The notes: generated by a model from the sequence alone, not told the origin. DNA of 32,823 nt from Pseudomonadota bacterium (GCA_018240635.1 JAFEFJ010000012.1:1-32823), one strand, 5' to 3'; shown: positions 7,420-16,062, counted from the stretch's first letter. Program-made: numbers and translations.

Positions 7420-8679
7420 CTAGCCCCTCCGCATGACCATGGCCGAGCCGGTGCCCGGCATCGCCCAGCCCAGGTTCGCCGTCAGTTCCGCGTCCTTCAC
7501 CTGCCGGCAGCCGCCCTCGCGGTAGTCGTAGGTGTGTTGCCGCTTGCCGTCGGGGCCGATGGGGCAACTGTCGTCGGCGTCGTGGCGCAACTGGCGGACG
7601 TTCTCGATCACCATCGCGATGCCGTGCGTGTAGCCCTCGCACAGATGCCCGCCCGAGGTGTTGTTCGGCCGCTTGCCGCCAAGCCGGATGGTTCCGTCCG
7701 AAACGTATTCCGGCCCCTCTCCTTTCTTGCAGAACCCGTATTCCTCGAGCTGGAGCATGGTGGTGAAGGTGAAGGCGTCGTAGGAGCCGGTGATGTCGAT
7801 GTCCTCTGGCCCCACGCCCGCGTTGGGCCAGAGGATGTCCTTCGCGTAGTAGCCGGCGACGCGCGAGATCGGGCCGTGCTGGTAGTGCATGTCGGCGCGC
7901 GGCTTGCAGCAGCGCCCGACCACGGAGCGGATCAGCACCGGATGGTGGCGCAGGTCGCGCGCGCGGTCGGCGGTGGTGACGATGATGGCGTTGGCGTTGT
8001 CGGTCTCCACGCAGCAATCCAGAAGGTGCAAAGGCTTCACGATGAAGCGGCTGTTCAGCACCTCGTCCACCGTGACGCGCTTGCGGTAGAGCGCCTTCGG
8101 ATTGTTCGAGGCGTGCTCGCTGTGGATGACCTTCACCATCGCGACCTGTTCGGGGCGCGTGCCGTAATCGTGCATGTGGCGCATGAAGGACGGCGCGAAC
8201 ATCTGGCCCGCCGCCTGCCATCCGTAGGCGCGGCTGTGCAGCGCATCGCCGTTCACCGGCACCGCCGAGCGCGCGCCGGTGCCGCCGATGCGGACCTGCG
8301 AATAGCCGTTCATCGAGCGGAAGATCACGACCGCCTTGCACATGCCGGCCTCGATCACGCCGATGGCGATGCCGACCAGCGCCTCGGTGCTCGACCCGCC
8401 GCCGTAGACATCCATGTAGAAGTTCAGCCGGATGCCGAGATCGCCGGCGATGAAGGGAGCGGGGGTGGAATCGTTGTTCGAGTAGGACAGCATCCCGTCG
8501 ATGTCGGACGCTTTCATTCCGGCATCGAGGATGGCGGAGCGCACCGCATCCGTGCCCATCGCGCGCGTGGTGCGCCCCGATCCGGCGCCGCGCAGATAGG
8601 GCGTCTCCCCAACGCCGACGATCGCGTATTTGTCGGCGAGGTGCCTGGGCGTGCCCGCGTCGATCTCCGACCCTGCCAT
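7420..8679 (-). CDS. Thiolase-superfamily protein, probably an Ltp2-like retro-aldolase
   Basis: A protein of 419 residues with the SCP2-thiolase/lipid-transfer-protein fold: AIVGVGETPY near the start and a thiolase C-terminal domain with NTSGGHLCEGYTHG (340-353). The nucleophilic cysteine of true thiolases is missing; the equivalent loop reads VYGGGSSTEA (91-100). The catalytic His positions of thiolases are tyrosines: Tyr300 in GSYDAF, where thiolases have HD(A/C)F, and Tyr350 in EGYTHG, where they have GHP. From memory, the steroid aldolase Ltp2 uses two tyrosines in these places. With the DUF35 partner directly downstream, a CoA-ester retro-aldolase is the best reading; the substrate is unknown. 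It is the first gene of the pair. Confidence 0.82.
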   Translation of the reverse strand: MAGSEIDAGTPRHLADKYAIVGVGETPYLRGAGSGRTTRAMGTDAVRSAILDAGMKASDIDGMLSYSNNDSTPAPFIAGDLGIRLNFYMDVYGGGSSTEALVGIAIGVIEAGMCKAVVIFRSMNGYSQVRIGGTGARSAVPVNGDALHSRAYGWQAAGQMFAPSFMRHMHDYGTRPEQVAMVKVIHSEHASNNPKALYRKRVTVDEVLNSRFIVKPLHLLDCCVETDNANAIIVTTADRARDLRHHPVLIRSVVGRCCKPRADMHYQHGPISRVAGYYAKDILWPNAGVGPEDIDITGSYDAFTFTTMLQLEEYGFCKKGEGPEYVSDGTIRLGGKRPNNTSGGHLCEGYTHGIAMVIENVRQLRHDADDSCPIGPDGKRQHTYDYREGGCRQVKDAELTANLGWAMPGTGSAMVMRRG

Positions 8680-8746
8680 GACGTTTCATCCCCGTTGGTT
8701 GCGGGGATTAAGGCATGGGCGGGGAGCGGTGTCCAAATGCGCGATC

Positions 8747-8844
8747 CGTCATCGCGAGCTGCCGCTTGGCGGCGTGGCGATCCAGCGGGAGGGCACGGCG
8801 CGGTTGCCCCCGATTGCCACGGCGCTTCGCGCCTCGCAATGACG
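8747..8844. repeat. Family B intergenic repeat, copy 1 (98 bases)
   Basis: The element begins CGTCATCGCGAG and ends with the inverted CTCGCAATGACG, and contains the block GTGGCGATCCAG and the inner stem GCCGC...GCGGC. A second copy of exactly the same length lies at 31103-31200 and a half copy at 13167-13196. It is a dispersed palindrome of a type abundant in alphaproteobacterial genomes. It lies in the 183-base spacer between the thiolase-like gene and the small membrane protein gene. Confidence 0.88.
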
Positions 8845-8862
8845 GGGTAAAGAGTGTGCCGT

Positions 8863-8964
8863 TCAGTCCGGCCGCCCGCGCTGGCGGGTGGGCGCGGTGA
8901 GCAGGGCGCAGAAGACGATCGCCACGATCAGGGCGGCGGCGGCGATCAGAAGGGTGCCCATCAT
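8863..8964 (-). CDS. 33-residue single-pass membrane peptide
   Basis: A short open frame encodes MMGTLLIAAAALIVAIVF, then CALLTAPTRQRGRPD: one hydrophobic helix (about residues 4-23) followed by a basic tail that would stay in the cytoplasm by the positive-inside rule. The main evidence is a near-perfect Shine-Dalgarno, AAAGGAGG, 5 bases before the first of two ATGs, stronger than that of most neighbours. No family is recognised and the role is unknown. It lies alone between hyuA and the family B repeat, with 128 bases separating its start from the hyuA stop. Alternatives are a chance open frame or a leader peptide. Confidence 0.6.
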   Translation of the reverse strand: MMGTLLIAAAALIVAIVFCALLTAPTRQRGRPD

Positions 8965-9092
8965 GTCTGCCTCCTTTCGTCCCAAGGGTCTGGCGAGGTT
9001 CCGGTGGCGCAGCATGAAGAATGCCGGCCCGGACGCGGAACGGCAGTGAAGCGTTTCACATGGAACGAACGAATCCGCCCTGCACCACGGAC

Positions 9093-11156
9093 TCAGCGTT
9101 CGACGAGGATATTCCCGAACGCATCCAGGTGCGCGCGCCAGTTGTGTGGCACCAGGCAGGTGGCATCGTATTCCTGCACGATGAGCGGACCCGGTTGTGG
9201 CGCGGTGGCGAGCTGCGCGCGATGGAGGACCGGAACCTCCGTCCATCCCGCATCGGGGAACCAGGCGTGGCGGGAGGGGTGCGGCGTGCCCGGAACGGGC
9301 GGGATCGCTGCGGGCAGGCGCGGGCGTTCCGGCACGCCGATGGCGGCGACGGTGACGGCCGTCAGCATGATCGGCTCGCCCTCGGGCGCGCGGAAGCCGT
9401 AGGTGCGCTCGTGCTCGGCAGCGAACAGGGCGGGCAGGCCCGCGATGACGGCGCGCGCGTCGCCATCCGGCAAGGCCACGGGAATGTCCGAGGACTGGCC
9501 GACATAGCGCGCCATCGCCGAGCGGCGGAGCGCGCGGCGCGACGCGGGGAAGCCGTCGCGCTCCAGCCGCGCCATTCCCTGCGCGGCGAGGACGGACAGC
9601 ACGGCGTCCAGCGCATCGACATCCGCTTCGTCGAGCCGCATCCGCACGCTGCGCGCGGCGTGATGCTCGGTGTCGGCGACGAGCAGGCCGAAGGCGCTGA
9701 ACAGGCCGGGCATCGGCGGGACGATGACGCGCGGTATGCCGATCTCGGCGGCGATGGCGGTGGCGAACAGCGGGCCGTTGCCGCCGAAGGCGAGCAGCGC
9801 GAAGTCGCGCGGATCGCGGCCGCGCTCCACCGAGACGGCGCGGATCGCGCGCATCATGGTGGCGGCGGCAAGCCGCAGCATCCCGTGCGCCGCCTGCTCC
9901 ACGGAAAGTCCCAGCGGAACAGCGAGCTTTTCCGCGACCGCCGCACGCGCCGCATCGGCATCCAGCCGCATCGCGCCGCCGACCAGTCCCGCCGCGTCGA
10001 GATAGCCGAGCACGAGGTTGCAGTCGGTGATCGTGGGCTCCGTCCCGCCGCGGCCGTAGCAGACGGGGCCGGGATCGGCGCCCGCGCTCTGCGGCCCGGC
10101 CTTCGGCGCGCCCGCGGCGTCGAGATGGCAGATCGAGCCGCCGCCCGCGCCGACTTCCGCGAGGTCGATCGCGGGCAGCTTCAGCATGTAGCCCGCGCCG
10201 ACCAGCAGCCGCGCGCCGGCCATCACGCCCGCGCCGACTTCCATCGCCTCGCTCTTGAGGACTTCGCCGTGTTCGACGAGCCCGGCCTTGGCCGTGGTGC
10301 CGCCCATGTCGAAGGTGATGACGCGCGGCTCGGCCAGGCGCGCGGCGAGCGCGGCGCCGCCGACGACGCCCGCGGACGGGCCGCTTTCGATGATGCGCGC
10401 GGGCTGCTCGGCGGCGAACTCGGCGGCGGCGAGGCCGCCGTTCGATTGCATCAGCTGCAACGGCGCGGTGACGCCGAGCGCCCGCAGCCGCGCGGTGAGC
10501 GCGGTGAGATAGGAGCGGATCACCGGCTGCACATAGGCGTTCACCGCCGTGGTGCTGGTGCGCGGATACTCGCCGATCTCGGGCAGGATTTCGTGGCTGA
10601 TCGAGATGGGAAGATCGGGAAGCGCGGCACGCACGGCGGCGGCGACCGCCTGTTCGTGCGCGGGATTGGCGTAGCTGTGAAGCAAGCAGATCGCGAGGCT
10701 TTCGACCTTTTCCGCGCGCAGGCGTTCGATGCAGGCCGCGACGCTCGTCATGTTGAGCGGGGTGGCGATGCTGCCGTCGGGGCGGGTCTTTTCGTCCACT
10801 TCCAGACGCAGGCGGCGCTCGATCAGCGCGGGCGGCTTCTGCCAGTGCAGGTCATAGAGGCGCGGCATCCGGAGGTCGCGGATCTCCAGCGTGTCGCGGA
10901 AGCCGCGCGTGGCGATCAGCGCGGTGCGCGCGCCGCGCGATTCCAGGATGGTGTTCGATCCGACGGTGGTGGCGTGCAGCACCTCGGAGGCCGGTTCGCC
11001 GGCTTCCCGCAGCAGATCCGCGAGGCCGTTGACGATGCCCTCGCCGTAGTCGCGCGGGGTGGAGGGGGTCTTGCGGGTCAGCACCCTGCCGTCCGACGCG
11101 ACCGCGACGAGATCGGTGAAGGTGCCGCCGATGTCGATGCCGACGCGGAGGGTCAT
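9093..11156 (-). CDS. hyuA: Hydantoinase/oxoprolinase subunit A
   Basis: A protein of 687 residues with the ASKHA-type ATP-binding start LRVGIDIGGTFTDLVA, the internal block ITFDMGGTTAK (phosphate-2 region) and the conserved GGG(S/T)I motif in EVGAGGGSICHLD. HyuA-type proteins pair with HyuB to hydrolyse cyclic amides (5-oxoproline, N-methylhydantoin) or carboxylate ketones (acetone, acetophenone) at the expense of ATP; sequence alone does not tell these apart. hyuB lies upstream, separated by 145 bases carrying a family A palindrome, so the order is B then A rather than the usual A then B. No ribosome site is evident before the ATG. Confidence 0.92.
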   Translation of the reverse strand: MTLRVGIDIGGTFTDLVAVASDGRVLTRKTPSTPRDYGEGIVNGLADLLREAGEPASEVLHATTVGSNTILESRGARTALIATRGFRDTLEIRDLRMPRLYDLHWQKPPALIERRLRLEVDEKTRPDGSIATPLNMTSVAACIERLRAEKVESLAICLLHSYANPAHEQAVAAAVRAALPDLPISISHEILPEIGEYPRTSTTAVNAYVQPVIRSYLTALTARLRALGVTAPLQLMQSNGGLAAAEFAAEQPARIIESGPSAGVVGGAALAARLAEPRVITFDMGGTTAKAGLVEHGEVLKSEAMEVGAGVMAGARLLVGAGYMLKLPAIDLAEVGAGGGSICHLDAAGAPKAGPQSAGADPGPVCYGRGGTEPTITDCNLVLGYLDAAGLVGGAMRLDADAARAAVAEKLAVPLGLSVEQAAHGMLRLAAATMMRAIRAVSVERGRDPRDFALLAFGGNGPLFATAIAAEIGIPRVIVPPMPGLFSAFGLLVADTEHHAARSVRMRLDEADVDALDAVLSVLAAQGMARLERDGFPASRRALRRSAMARYVGQSSDIPVALPDGDARAVIAGLPALFAAEHERTYGFRAPEGEPIMLTAVTVAAIGVPERPRLPAAIPPVPGTPHPSRHAWFPDAGWTEVPVLHRAQLATAPQPGPLIVQEYDATCLVPHNWRAHLDAFGNILVER

Positions 11157-11205
11157 GGGACGTGGACACCGAGAGTGGGAGGCGATTCTGCATTTGTTTT
11201 GATTT

Positions 11206-11292
11206 CGTCATGGATGGGCTTGGCCCGGCCATCCACGTCTTGGCGCCCGCACCGGAAAAGACGGGGATGGCCCGCCTCCGCGGGCCATGACG
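11206..11292. repeat. Family A intergenic palindrome, copy 2
   Basis: The arms at 11206-11241 and 11258-11292 show the same outer sequences as copy 1 at 3079-3164 (CGTCATGG..., CCATCCACGTCTT and the inverted AAGACG...GATGGCCCGC...GCGGGCCATGACG). The left arm has diverged more than the right. It separates hyuB from hyuA inside a presumed operon, where the folded RNA could lower read-through or stabilise the upstream hyuB message. Confidence 0.88.
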
Positions 11293-11301
11293 GATGAGGG
11301 G

Positions 11302-13080
11302 TCATGCCGCGCGTTCCGGTAGGGGGACATCCCACGCGACCGCTGGGGCGGGGGGGCGGGTCGCGCGCAGGCGGGCGCGCAGCGCCTCGGTGGCGGCCTC
11401 GTCGATGACGGGGGGATCGCCGGCGGCGACCACGCCGTAGTCGCGCGCGGCGCCCGCGACGGTGACGAGGCCGTCGCGCAGATCCTTCGCCACCAGCGCC
11501 AGGTCGCGGTCGAGCGGATCGCCCCAGCCGCCGCCGCCGGGCAGGTCGTGGCGGAACACTTCGCCGCGGCGGACCGTCATGGTCAGTTTCGCATGCAACT
11601 TCTTCTCGCGCGGCGTGCCGGGATCAAGGATGTTGCGGCCCGCCGCGCCCGGATAGCCGCCCTGCAAGCCGTAGGGCCGGTGCGCCTGGCGGTCGGCGCG
11701 CACCTGCAAAATGCCCTCGTCGGCCAGCATCCGCCATGTGCGCGACAGAGACATGCCGCCGCGATAGAGCCCGGCGCCGCCGGTGTCCGGCACCATGCCG
11801 TAGTCCAGCACCTCCAGCGGGTTCTCCGCCTCGATCACCTCGATGGAGAAGCTCGCCATGTTGGCGAACATCGTGGTGTTGCAGTCGATCCCGTCGGCCC
11901 AGGGCCGCGCGCCCCAGGCGGCGGAGAGGAAATCGACGTAGATGAACGGCTTCCGGTCGGCGTCGTAGCCGCCGATGGTGATGCCGGTGTTGCCGCCGTC
12001 GGACGCCGCGAAGACGCGGTCCGGATACAGCATGGCGAGCGCGCCGAAGGCGCAGTCGGCGGCGCGGAAGCCGGTCAGCCCGCGCGCGGCGCAGGCGGCG
12101 GGCGGCAGGGCGTTCATGATCGTGCCCTTCGGCGCGATCACCTCGACCGCGCGGAACACGCCGTCGTTGTTCGGCATGTTGACCGACATGACGGACTTCA
12201 CGGCGGTGAAGCTGGCGGCGGCGGTGTAGCTCCAGGTGTTGTTGATCGCGCCCTTCACCTGCGGGTTGCTGCCGGTCCAATCGACCTGCATGGAATCGCC
12301 GCGCTTGCGCACGGTGCATACCAGCTTGATCGGCACGCCTTCGTCGATCTGGTCGTCGTCGATCCAGTCGGTGAAGGTGGCCTCGCCGTCCGGCAGTTCG
12401 GACAGGCAATGCCGCGCGAGCCGCTCGCTGTGGTCCATCGTCTCGTTCATCAGCGCCACCACGCCGTCCGCGCCGTGGCGGGCGATCAGGTCGGCCATGC
12501 CGCGTTCGGCGATGGCGCAGGCGGCGAGCTGGGAGCGGATGTCGCCCAGCACGCGGCCGGGCAGGCGCACGTTGCGCTCGATCATGCGGAACAGCGTGTT
12601 GTTCGGCGCGCCGCGCTCGTAGAGCTTCAGCGGCGGGATGCGCAGCCCCTCGGCGTAGATCTCGGTGCTGTCGGAGGCGTTCGATCCGGGCACGCGGCCG
12701 CCCACGTCGGTGTGGTGGCAGATCGTGGCGGCGTAGGCGATGGGCCGACCTTCCGCGAAGATCGGCTTGAAGATGAAGATGTCGGGCAGGTGCATCCCGC
12801 CGTCGTAGGGATCGTTCAGCGTCAGCACGTCGCCTTCGGCGATGTCGTCGCCGAAGTGGCGCAGCGCGGCCTGGAGTGCGACGGGGATCGAGCAGAGATG
12901 CCCGGGCAGGCTGAGCCCCTGCGCGACCAACCTGCCGTCCGCGTCGCAGACGGCGGTGCTGTAGTCCATGATGTTCTTCAGCACGCCGGAATAGGCGGTG
13001 CGGTAGATGGTCAGCGCCATCTCGTCGCCGATGGCGGTGACGGCGTTGCGGAACAGCTCGGCGGTGACGGGATCGGTCAT
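11302..13080 (-). CDS. hyuB: Hydantoinase/oxoprolinase subunit B
   Basis: A protein of 592 residues that matches the HyuB family throughout: the start DPVTAELFRNAVTAIGDEM, the block LTLNDPYDGGMHLPDI, ICHHTDVGGRVPGS and the C-terminal LPGGGGWGDPLDRD. Together with HyuA it forms the ATP-dependent cyclic-amide hydrolase or ketone carboxylase; this subunit contributes the active site that works on the activated substrate. Length is normal. The region before the ATG is pyrimidine-rich on the coding strand and lacks a Shine-Dalgarno. It is followed by hyuA. A nearby CoA-transferase gene set reads in the same direction. Confidence 0.92.
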   Translation of the reverse strand: MTDPVTAELFRNAVTAIGDEMALTIYRTAYSGVLKNIMDYSTAVCDADGRLVAQGLSLPGHLCSIPVALQAALRHFGDDIAEGDVLTLNDPYDGGMHLPDIFIFKPIFAEGRPIAYAATICHHTDVGGRVPGSNASDSTEIYAEGLRIPPLKLYERGAPNNTLFRMIERNVRLPGRVLGDIRSQLAACAIAERGMADLIARHGADGVVALMNETMDHSERLARHCLSELPDGEATFTDWIDDDQIDEGVPIKLVCTVRKRGDSMQVDWTGSNPQVKGAINNTWSYTAAASFTAVKSVMSVNMPNNDGVFRAVEVIAPKGTIMNALPPAACAARGLTGFRAADCAFGALAMLYPDRVFAASDGGNTGITIGGYDADRKPFIYVDFLSAAWGARPWADGIDCNTTMFANMASFSIEVIEAENPLEVLDYGMVPDTGGAGLYRGGMSLSRTWRMLADEGILQVRADRQAHRPYGLQGGYPGAAGRNILDPGTPREKKLHAKLTMTVRRGEVFRHDLPGGGGWGDPLDRDLALVAKDLRDGLVTVAGAARDYGVVAAGDPPVIDEAATEALRARLRATRPPAPAVAWDVPLPERAA

Positions 13081-13166
13081 GGGGGCGGGGAGTTCTTATA
13101 GGCCGGTAGAAAGCGGGATGTGCGAGTCGCAAGAAACGTGCCTCGACGAAGCGGCTGCCCCTGCGC

Positions 13167-13196
13167 CGTCATTGCGAGCCGCGTAGCAGCGACGGG
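13167..13196. repeat. Half copy of the family B repeat
   Basis: CGTCATTGCGAGCCGCGTAG, then CAGCGACGGG. Only the left arm of the 98-base element is present, ending where a shortened inverted GACGG begins. It looks like a deletion product. It lies in the 125-base spacer between the enoyl-CoA hydratase-like gene and hyuB. Confidence 0.65.
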
Positions 13197-13205
13197 GAGA
13201 GGGGC

Positions 13206-14033
13206 TCACGCTCCGCGGAACACGGGGCTGCGCTTCTCCATGAACGCCGTACGGCCTTCGCGGTAGTCGGCGCTGTCGAAGCAGGCGTCGATCATCGCCT
13301 TCACGCGCGCCATGTCGCGGTCGGCGGCGTCCTTCACGACGTTATCGACCGCAACCTTGTGCGCGGCGATGGAGAGCGGGGCGTTGTCGGCGATGGTGCG
13401 CGCAATCTCCAGCACCGTGTCGGACAACTCCTCGTCCGGCACCATGCGGTTCACCAGGCCGATGCGCTGCGCCTCGGCGGCGTCGAAGCGCGTGCCGGTG
13501 TAGAGGATCAGCCGCGCCTGCGACGGGCCGACCAGGTCCACCAGCTTCTTCACCATGTCGAAGCCGTAGGCGATGCCGAGGCGCGCGGCGGGGATGCCGA
13601 ACTGGCTGTCCTGGGCGGCGATGCGGATATCGGCCTGCAAGGCGATGCCGAGCCCGCCGCCCAGGCAGAAGCCGCGGATGCGCGCGATGACGGGCTTCGG
13701 GAAGGCGGCGAGCTTGGCGCGGCCCGCGCTGGTCAGGCGGTCGTATTCCTGCTGCGCGTCGGCGTTCGCGCGCTGCTTCTCGAACTGGCTGATGTCAGCG
13801 CCGGAGACGAACGCCTTCGGCCCCGCGCCGGTCAGGATCACCACGCGCACCGACGGATCTTCCTGGAATTCGTCCAGGATCTCGCCCAGGCCAGCCCACA
13901 TGCCGACCGACATGGCGTTCCGCTTCTCGGGCTGGTTGAAGATGATCAGCCCCACCCCGTCATCGACGGCGGCGAGCATCTTGCCGTCCGCGTAGCGGCG
14001 GGTTTCCGCCTTCTCGGTGATCGCCTCGACCAT
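13206..14033 (-). CDS. Enoyl-CoA hydratase/isomerase family protein lacking both catalytic Glu
   Basis: A protein of 275 residues with the crotonase fold. The oxyanion-hole blocks are AFVSGADISQFEK (about 74-86) and GFCLGGGLGIALQADIRIA (121-139). The two catalytic glutamates of true hydratases are absent: the positions read GGGLGIA (Gly129) and FGIPAARLG (Ala149) where rat hydratase has GGGCELA and FGQPEILLG. Acyl-CoA binding should be intact, but simple syn-hydration is doubtful; isomerase, decarboxylase or hydrolase chemistry is possible. Its ATG overlaps the TGA of the CoA-transferase gene by one base (TGATG), so the two are translationally coupled and probably act in the same CoA-thioester route. 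Confidence 0.88.
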   Translation of the reverse strand: MVEAITEKAETRRYADGKMLAAVDDGVGLIIFNQPEKRNAMSVGMWAGLGEILDEFQEDPSVRVVILTGAGPKAFVSGADISQFEKQRANADAQQEYDRLTSAGRAKLAAFPKPVIARIRGFCLGGGLGIALQADIRIAAQDSQFGIPAARLGIAYGFDMVKKLVDLVGPSQARLILYTGTRFDAAEAQRIGLVNRMVPDEELSDTVLEIARTIADNAPLSIAAHKVAVDNVVKDAADRDMARVKAMIDACFDSADYREGRTAFMEKRSPVFRGA

Positions 14034-15250
14034 CAGACAACTCCTTCCGCGCGCAGCGCCTTGATCTCGTCCTCGGAATAGCCCGCTTCGCGCAGCACCG
14101 CATCGGTGTCCTGCCCCGCCTCGGGCGTGGCGGAGCGCACACCGCGCGGCAACCCCTGCATGTTGATGGCCGAGTTCACCACGTGCTTCGCGCCGAGCTT
14201 CGGATGCGCCATCGGCGCGGCCATGCCCAGGTGCTGCACCTGCGGATCGGCAAACACCTTGTCGATGGTGTTGATCGGGCCGCACGGGATGCCCGCGCCC
14301 TCGAACAGCTCGATCCAGTGTTCGGCGGGCTTCTTGGCGGTTTCCTCGGCGATGGCGGCGTTGATCGCGGCGCGGTCGTCGCTGCGGCCCTTCTGGGTCT
14401 GCCAGCCCTCCCGCGTCAGCCAGTCGGGGCGGCCGATGGCTTCGCAGAACCGGCCCCACAGCCGCGCGGAGCTGGCGGCGATGTTGATGTGCCCGTCGGT
14501 GGTGGGGAACACGCCGGTGGGAATCCCGGTCGGGTGGTCGTTGCCGGCCTGCTTCGCCACCTCGCCGTCGAACAGATAGCGCGCGGCCTGGAAGTCCAGC
14601 ATGAACACCTGGGATTCGAGCAGGCTGGTATGGACCCACCGGCCTTCGCCGGTGCGGGTGCGGTCGAACAGCGCCATCATGATGCCGAGCGCGAGCAGGT
14701 TGCCGGCGGTCAGGTCCACCATCGGGATGCCGACGCGCATCGGACCCTTCCCCGGCTCGCCGGTGATGGACATCAGCCCGCCCATGCCCTGCGCGATCTG
14801 ATCGACGCCCGCGCGCTTGCCGTAGGGGCCGGTCTGCCCGAAGCCCGAGATGCTGCCGTAGACGATGCGCGGATTGACGCGGCGCACGTCGTCGTAGGCG
14901 ATGCCGAGGCGGTGCTTCACCGCGGCGCGCATGTTCTCCACGATCACGTCGGCCTTCGCGGCGAGGCGCATGAAGGCCTCGTGGCCCTTCTTGTCCTTCA
15001 GGTTCAGGTGGATCGCGCGCTTGTTGCGGTGCAGGTTCTGGAAATCGAACCCGTCGCGCGCGCCCGCGATGTCCTCGCCGCTGGCCGGCGGCTCGATGCG
15101 GATGATCTCCGCGCCCCAGTCGGCCAGGTGGCGCACGGCCGTCGGGCCCGCGCGGGCGATGGTCAGGTCGAGCACGACGATGCCCGACAGCGGCAGGTTC
15201 GCGGCACCCTGCGCCATGTTTTGCTGGGCTTGTGTCCGTCCATCCGGCAT
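14033..15250 (-). CDS. Class III CoA-transferase (CaiB/BaiF family)
   Basis: A protein of 405 residues. The family features are the LSGIVVLDLT start, WGAEIIRIEPP, the block RNKRAIHLNLK, and the presumed catalytic Asp179 in VGIPMVDLTAGN that forms the acyl-aspartate intermediate. Family members move CoA between organic acids (formyl-CoA:oxalate, carnitine, succinyl-CoA:aryl succinate). The start at 15250 is supported by GGGAGAG upstream; an open extension of 44 codons further upstream is Arg/Pro-rich and unlike the family, so it was left out. It is coupled to the hydratase-family gene downstream. The DUF1194 gene diverges from it after 71 bases, so a promoter must lie there, though none is obvious. 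Confidence 0.9.
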   Translation of the reverse strand: MPDGRTQAQQNMAQGAANLPLSGIVVLDLTIARAGPTAVRHLADWGAEIIRIEPPASGEDIAGARDGFDFQNLHRNKRAIHLNLKDKKGHEAFMRLAAKADVIVENMRAAVKHRLGIAYDDVRRVNPRIVYGSISGFGQTGPYGKRAGVDQIAQGMGGLMSITGEPGKGPMRVGIPMVDLTAGNLLALGIMMALFDRTRTGEGRWVHTSLLESQVFMLDFQAARYLFDGEVAKQAGNDHPTGIPTGVFPTTDGHINIAASSARLWGRFCEAIGRPDWLTREGWQTQKGRSDDRAAINAAIAEETAKKPAEHWIELFEGAGIPCGPINTIDKVFADPQVQHLGMAAPMAHPKLGAKHVVNSAINMQGLPRGVRSATPEAGQDTDAVLREAGYSEDEIKALRAEGVV

Positions 15251-15321
15251 GGCGCTCTCTCCCGCGGTTCGCGCCAGCATCGGACGGCCGGGCCGGGTTC
15301 TCAAGATGGGCGGTGAACGGG

Positions 15322-15942
15322 ATGGCGGAGGGCGTCGATCTGGCGCTGGTGATCGCGCTCGACGGGTCGGCCAGCGTGACATTCGAGGAGTTCAACATGA
15401 TCGCGGGCGGCATGGCCGCGGCGTTCCGCGATCCGCTGGTGGCGAAGGGGCTGACCGGCGGACCCGCCGGGGCGAGCCTGGCCTGCCTGCTGCTTTGGTC
15501 CGGCACCGGCGCGCAGAAGGCGATGATCCCCTGGACGCGCGTCGCCTCCGCCGCCGACGCGGACCGCTTCGCCGGCATGATCGACGACATGCCGCGCGGC
15601 GTGCAGGCGGGTGCCACGGCGATCGGCGAGGCGCTGCTGGCGGCGATCACGCTGCTGGCGCACCTTCCCGGCCCGGCGGCGCGGCAGGTGGTGAACGTGG
15701 TGGGCGACGGACGCTCCAACAACGGGATCGCGCCCGGCCCAATCCGCGACCGCATGGCCGCGGCGGGCATCACGATCAACGGCCTGTGCATCCTGCACGA
15801 GGAGCCGGACCTGCTGGACAGCTACACGAACGAGGTGATCGGCGGCCCCGGCGCCTTCGCGGTGATCTGCCCGGACTACGCCGCCTTCGCCGAGGCGATG
15901 CGGCGCAAGCTGCTGCGCGAACTGGAACAGCCGACGGTGTGA
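15322..15942 (+). CDS. DUF1194 protein (von Willebrand A-like fold)
   Basis: A protein of 206 residues. DLALVIALDGSASVTFEEFN carries the metal-binding DxSxS motif (Asp14, Ser16, Ser18) of von Willebrand A domains, followed by the conserved AAAFRDP and NVVGDGRSNNG blocks. DUF1194 proteins are alphaproteobacterial, usually exported, and of unknown function. This one starts directly at the domain with no signal peptide unless the true start is upstream. The ATG at 15322 was chosen; an in-frame GTG three codons earlier is equally possible. The cyclase gene follows after 120 bases. Confidence 0.8.
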   Translation: MAEGVDLALVIALDGSASVTFEEFNMIAGGMAAAFRDPLVAKGLTGGPAGASLACLLLWSGTGAQKAMIPWTRVASAADADRFAGMIDDMPRGVQAGATAIGEALLAAITLLAHLPGPAARQVVNVVGDGRSNNGIAPGPIRDRMAAAGITINGLCILHEEPDLLDSYTNEVIGGPGAFAVICPDYAAFAEAMRRKLLRELEQPTV

Positions 15943-16062
15943 ACGGGATCACTCCCGCCGGAAAATACCTGCGGTAACGGTAATCCGATATGTGGTAACG
16001 GTCGGGCCAGCGGGAAGCCGCTGACCGGCCCCGCGTGCAGCACAACCAACTTCGGGCCGAGC

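Noticed and set aside
8680-8862. Possible tRNA or small RNA in the spacer because of its strong symmetry
   Set aside because: The symmetry is explained by the family B repeat, whose second copy has the same layout. No cloverleaf with T-loop or anticodon features is present.
13206-15791. A single 861-codon frame suggesting a fusion of the crotonase-like protein with an upstream domain
   Set aside because: The upstream part is an Arg/Pro-rich shadow frame of the CoA-transferase gene; the crotonase-like protein starts at its own ATG at 14033.
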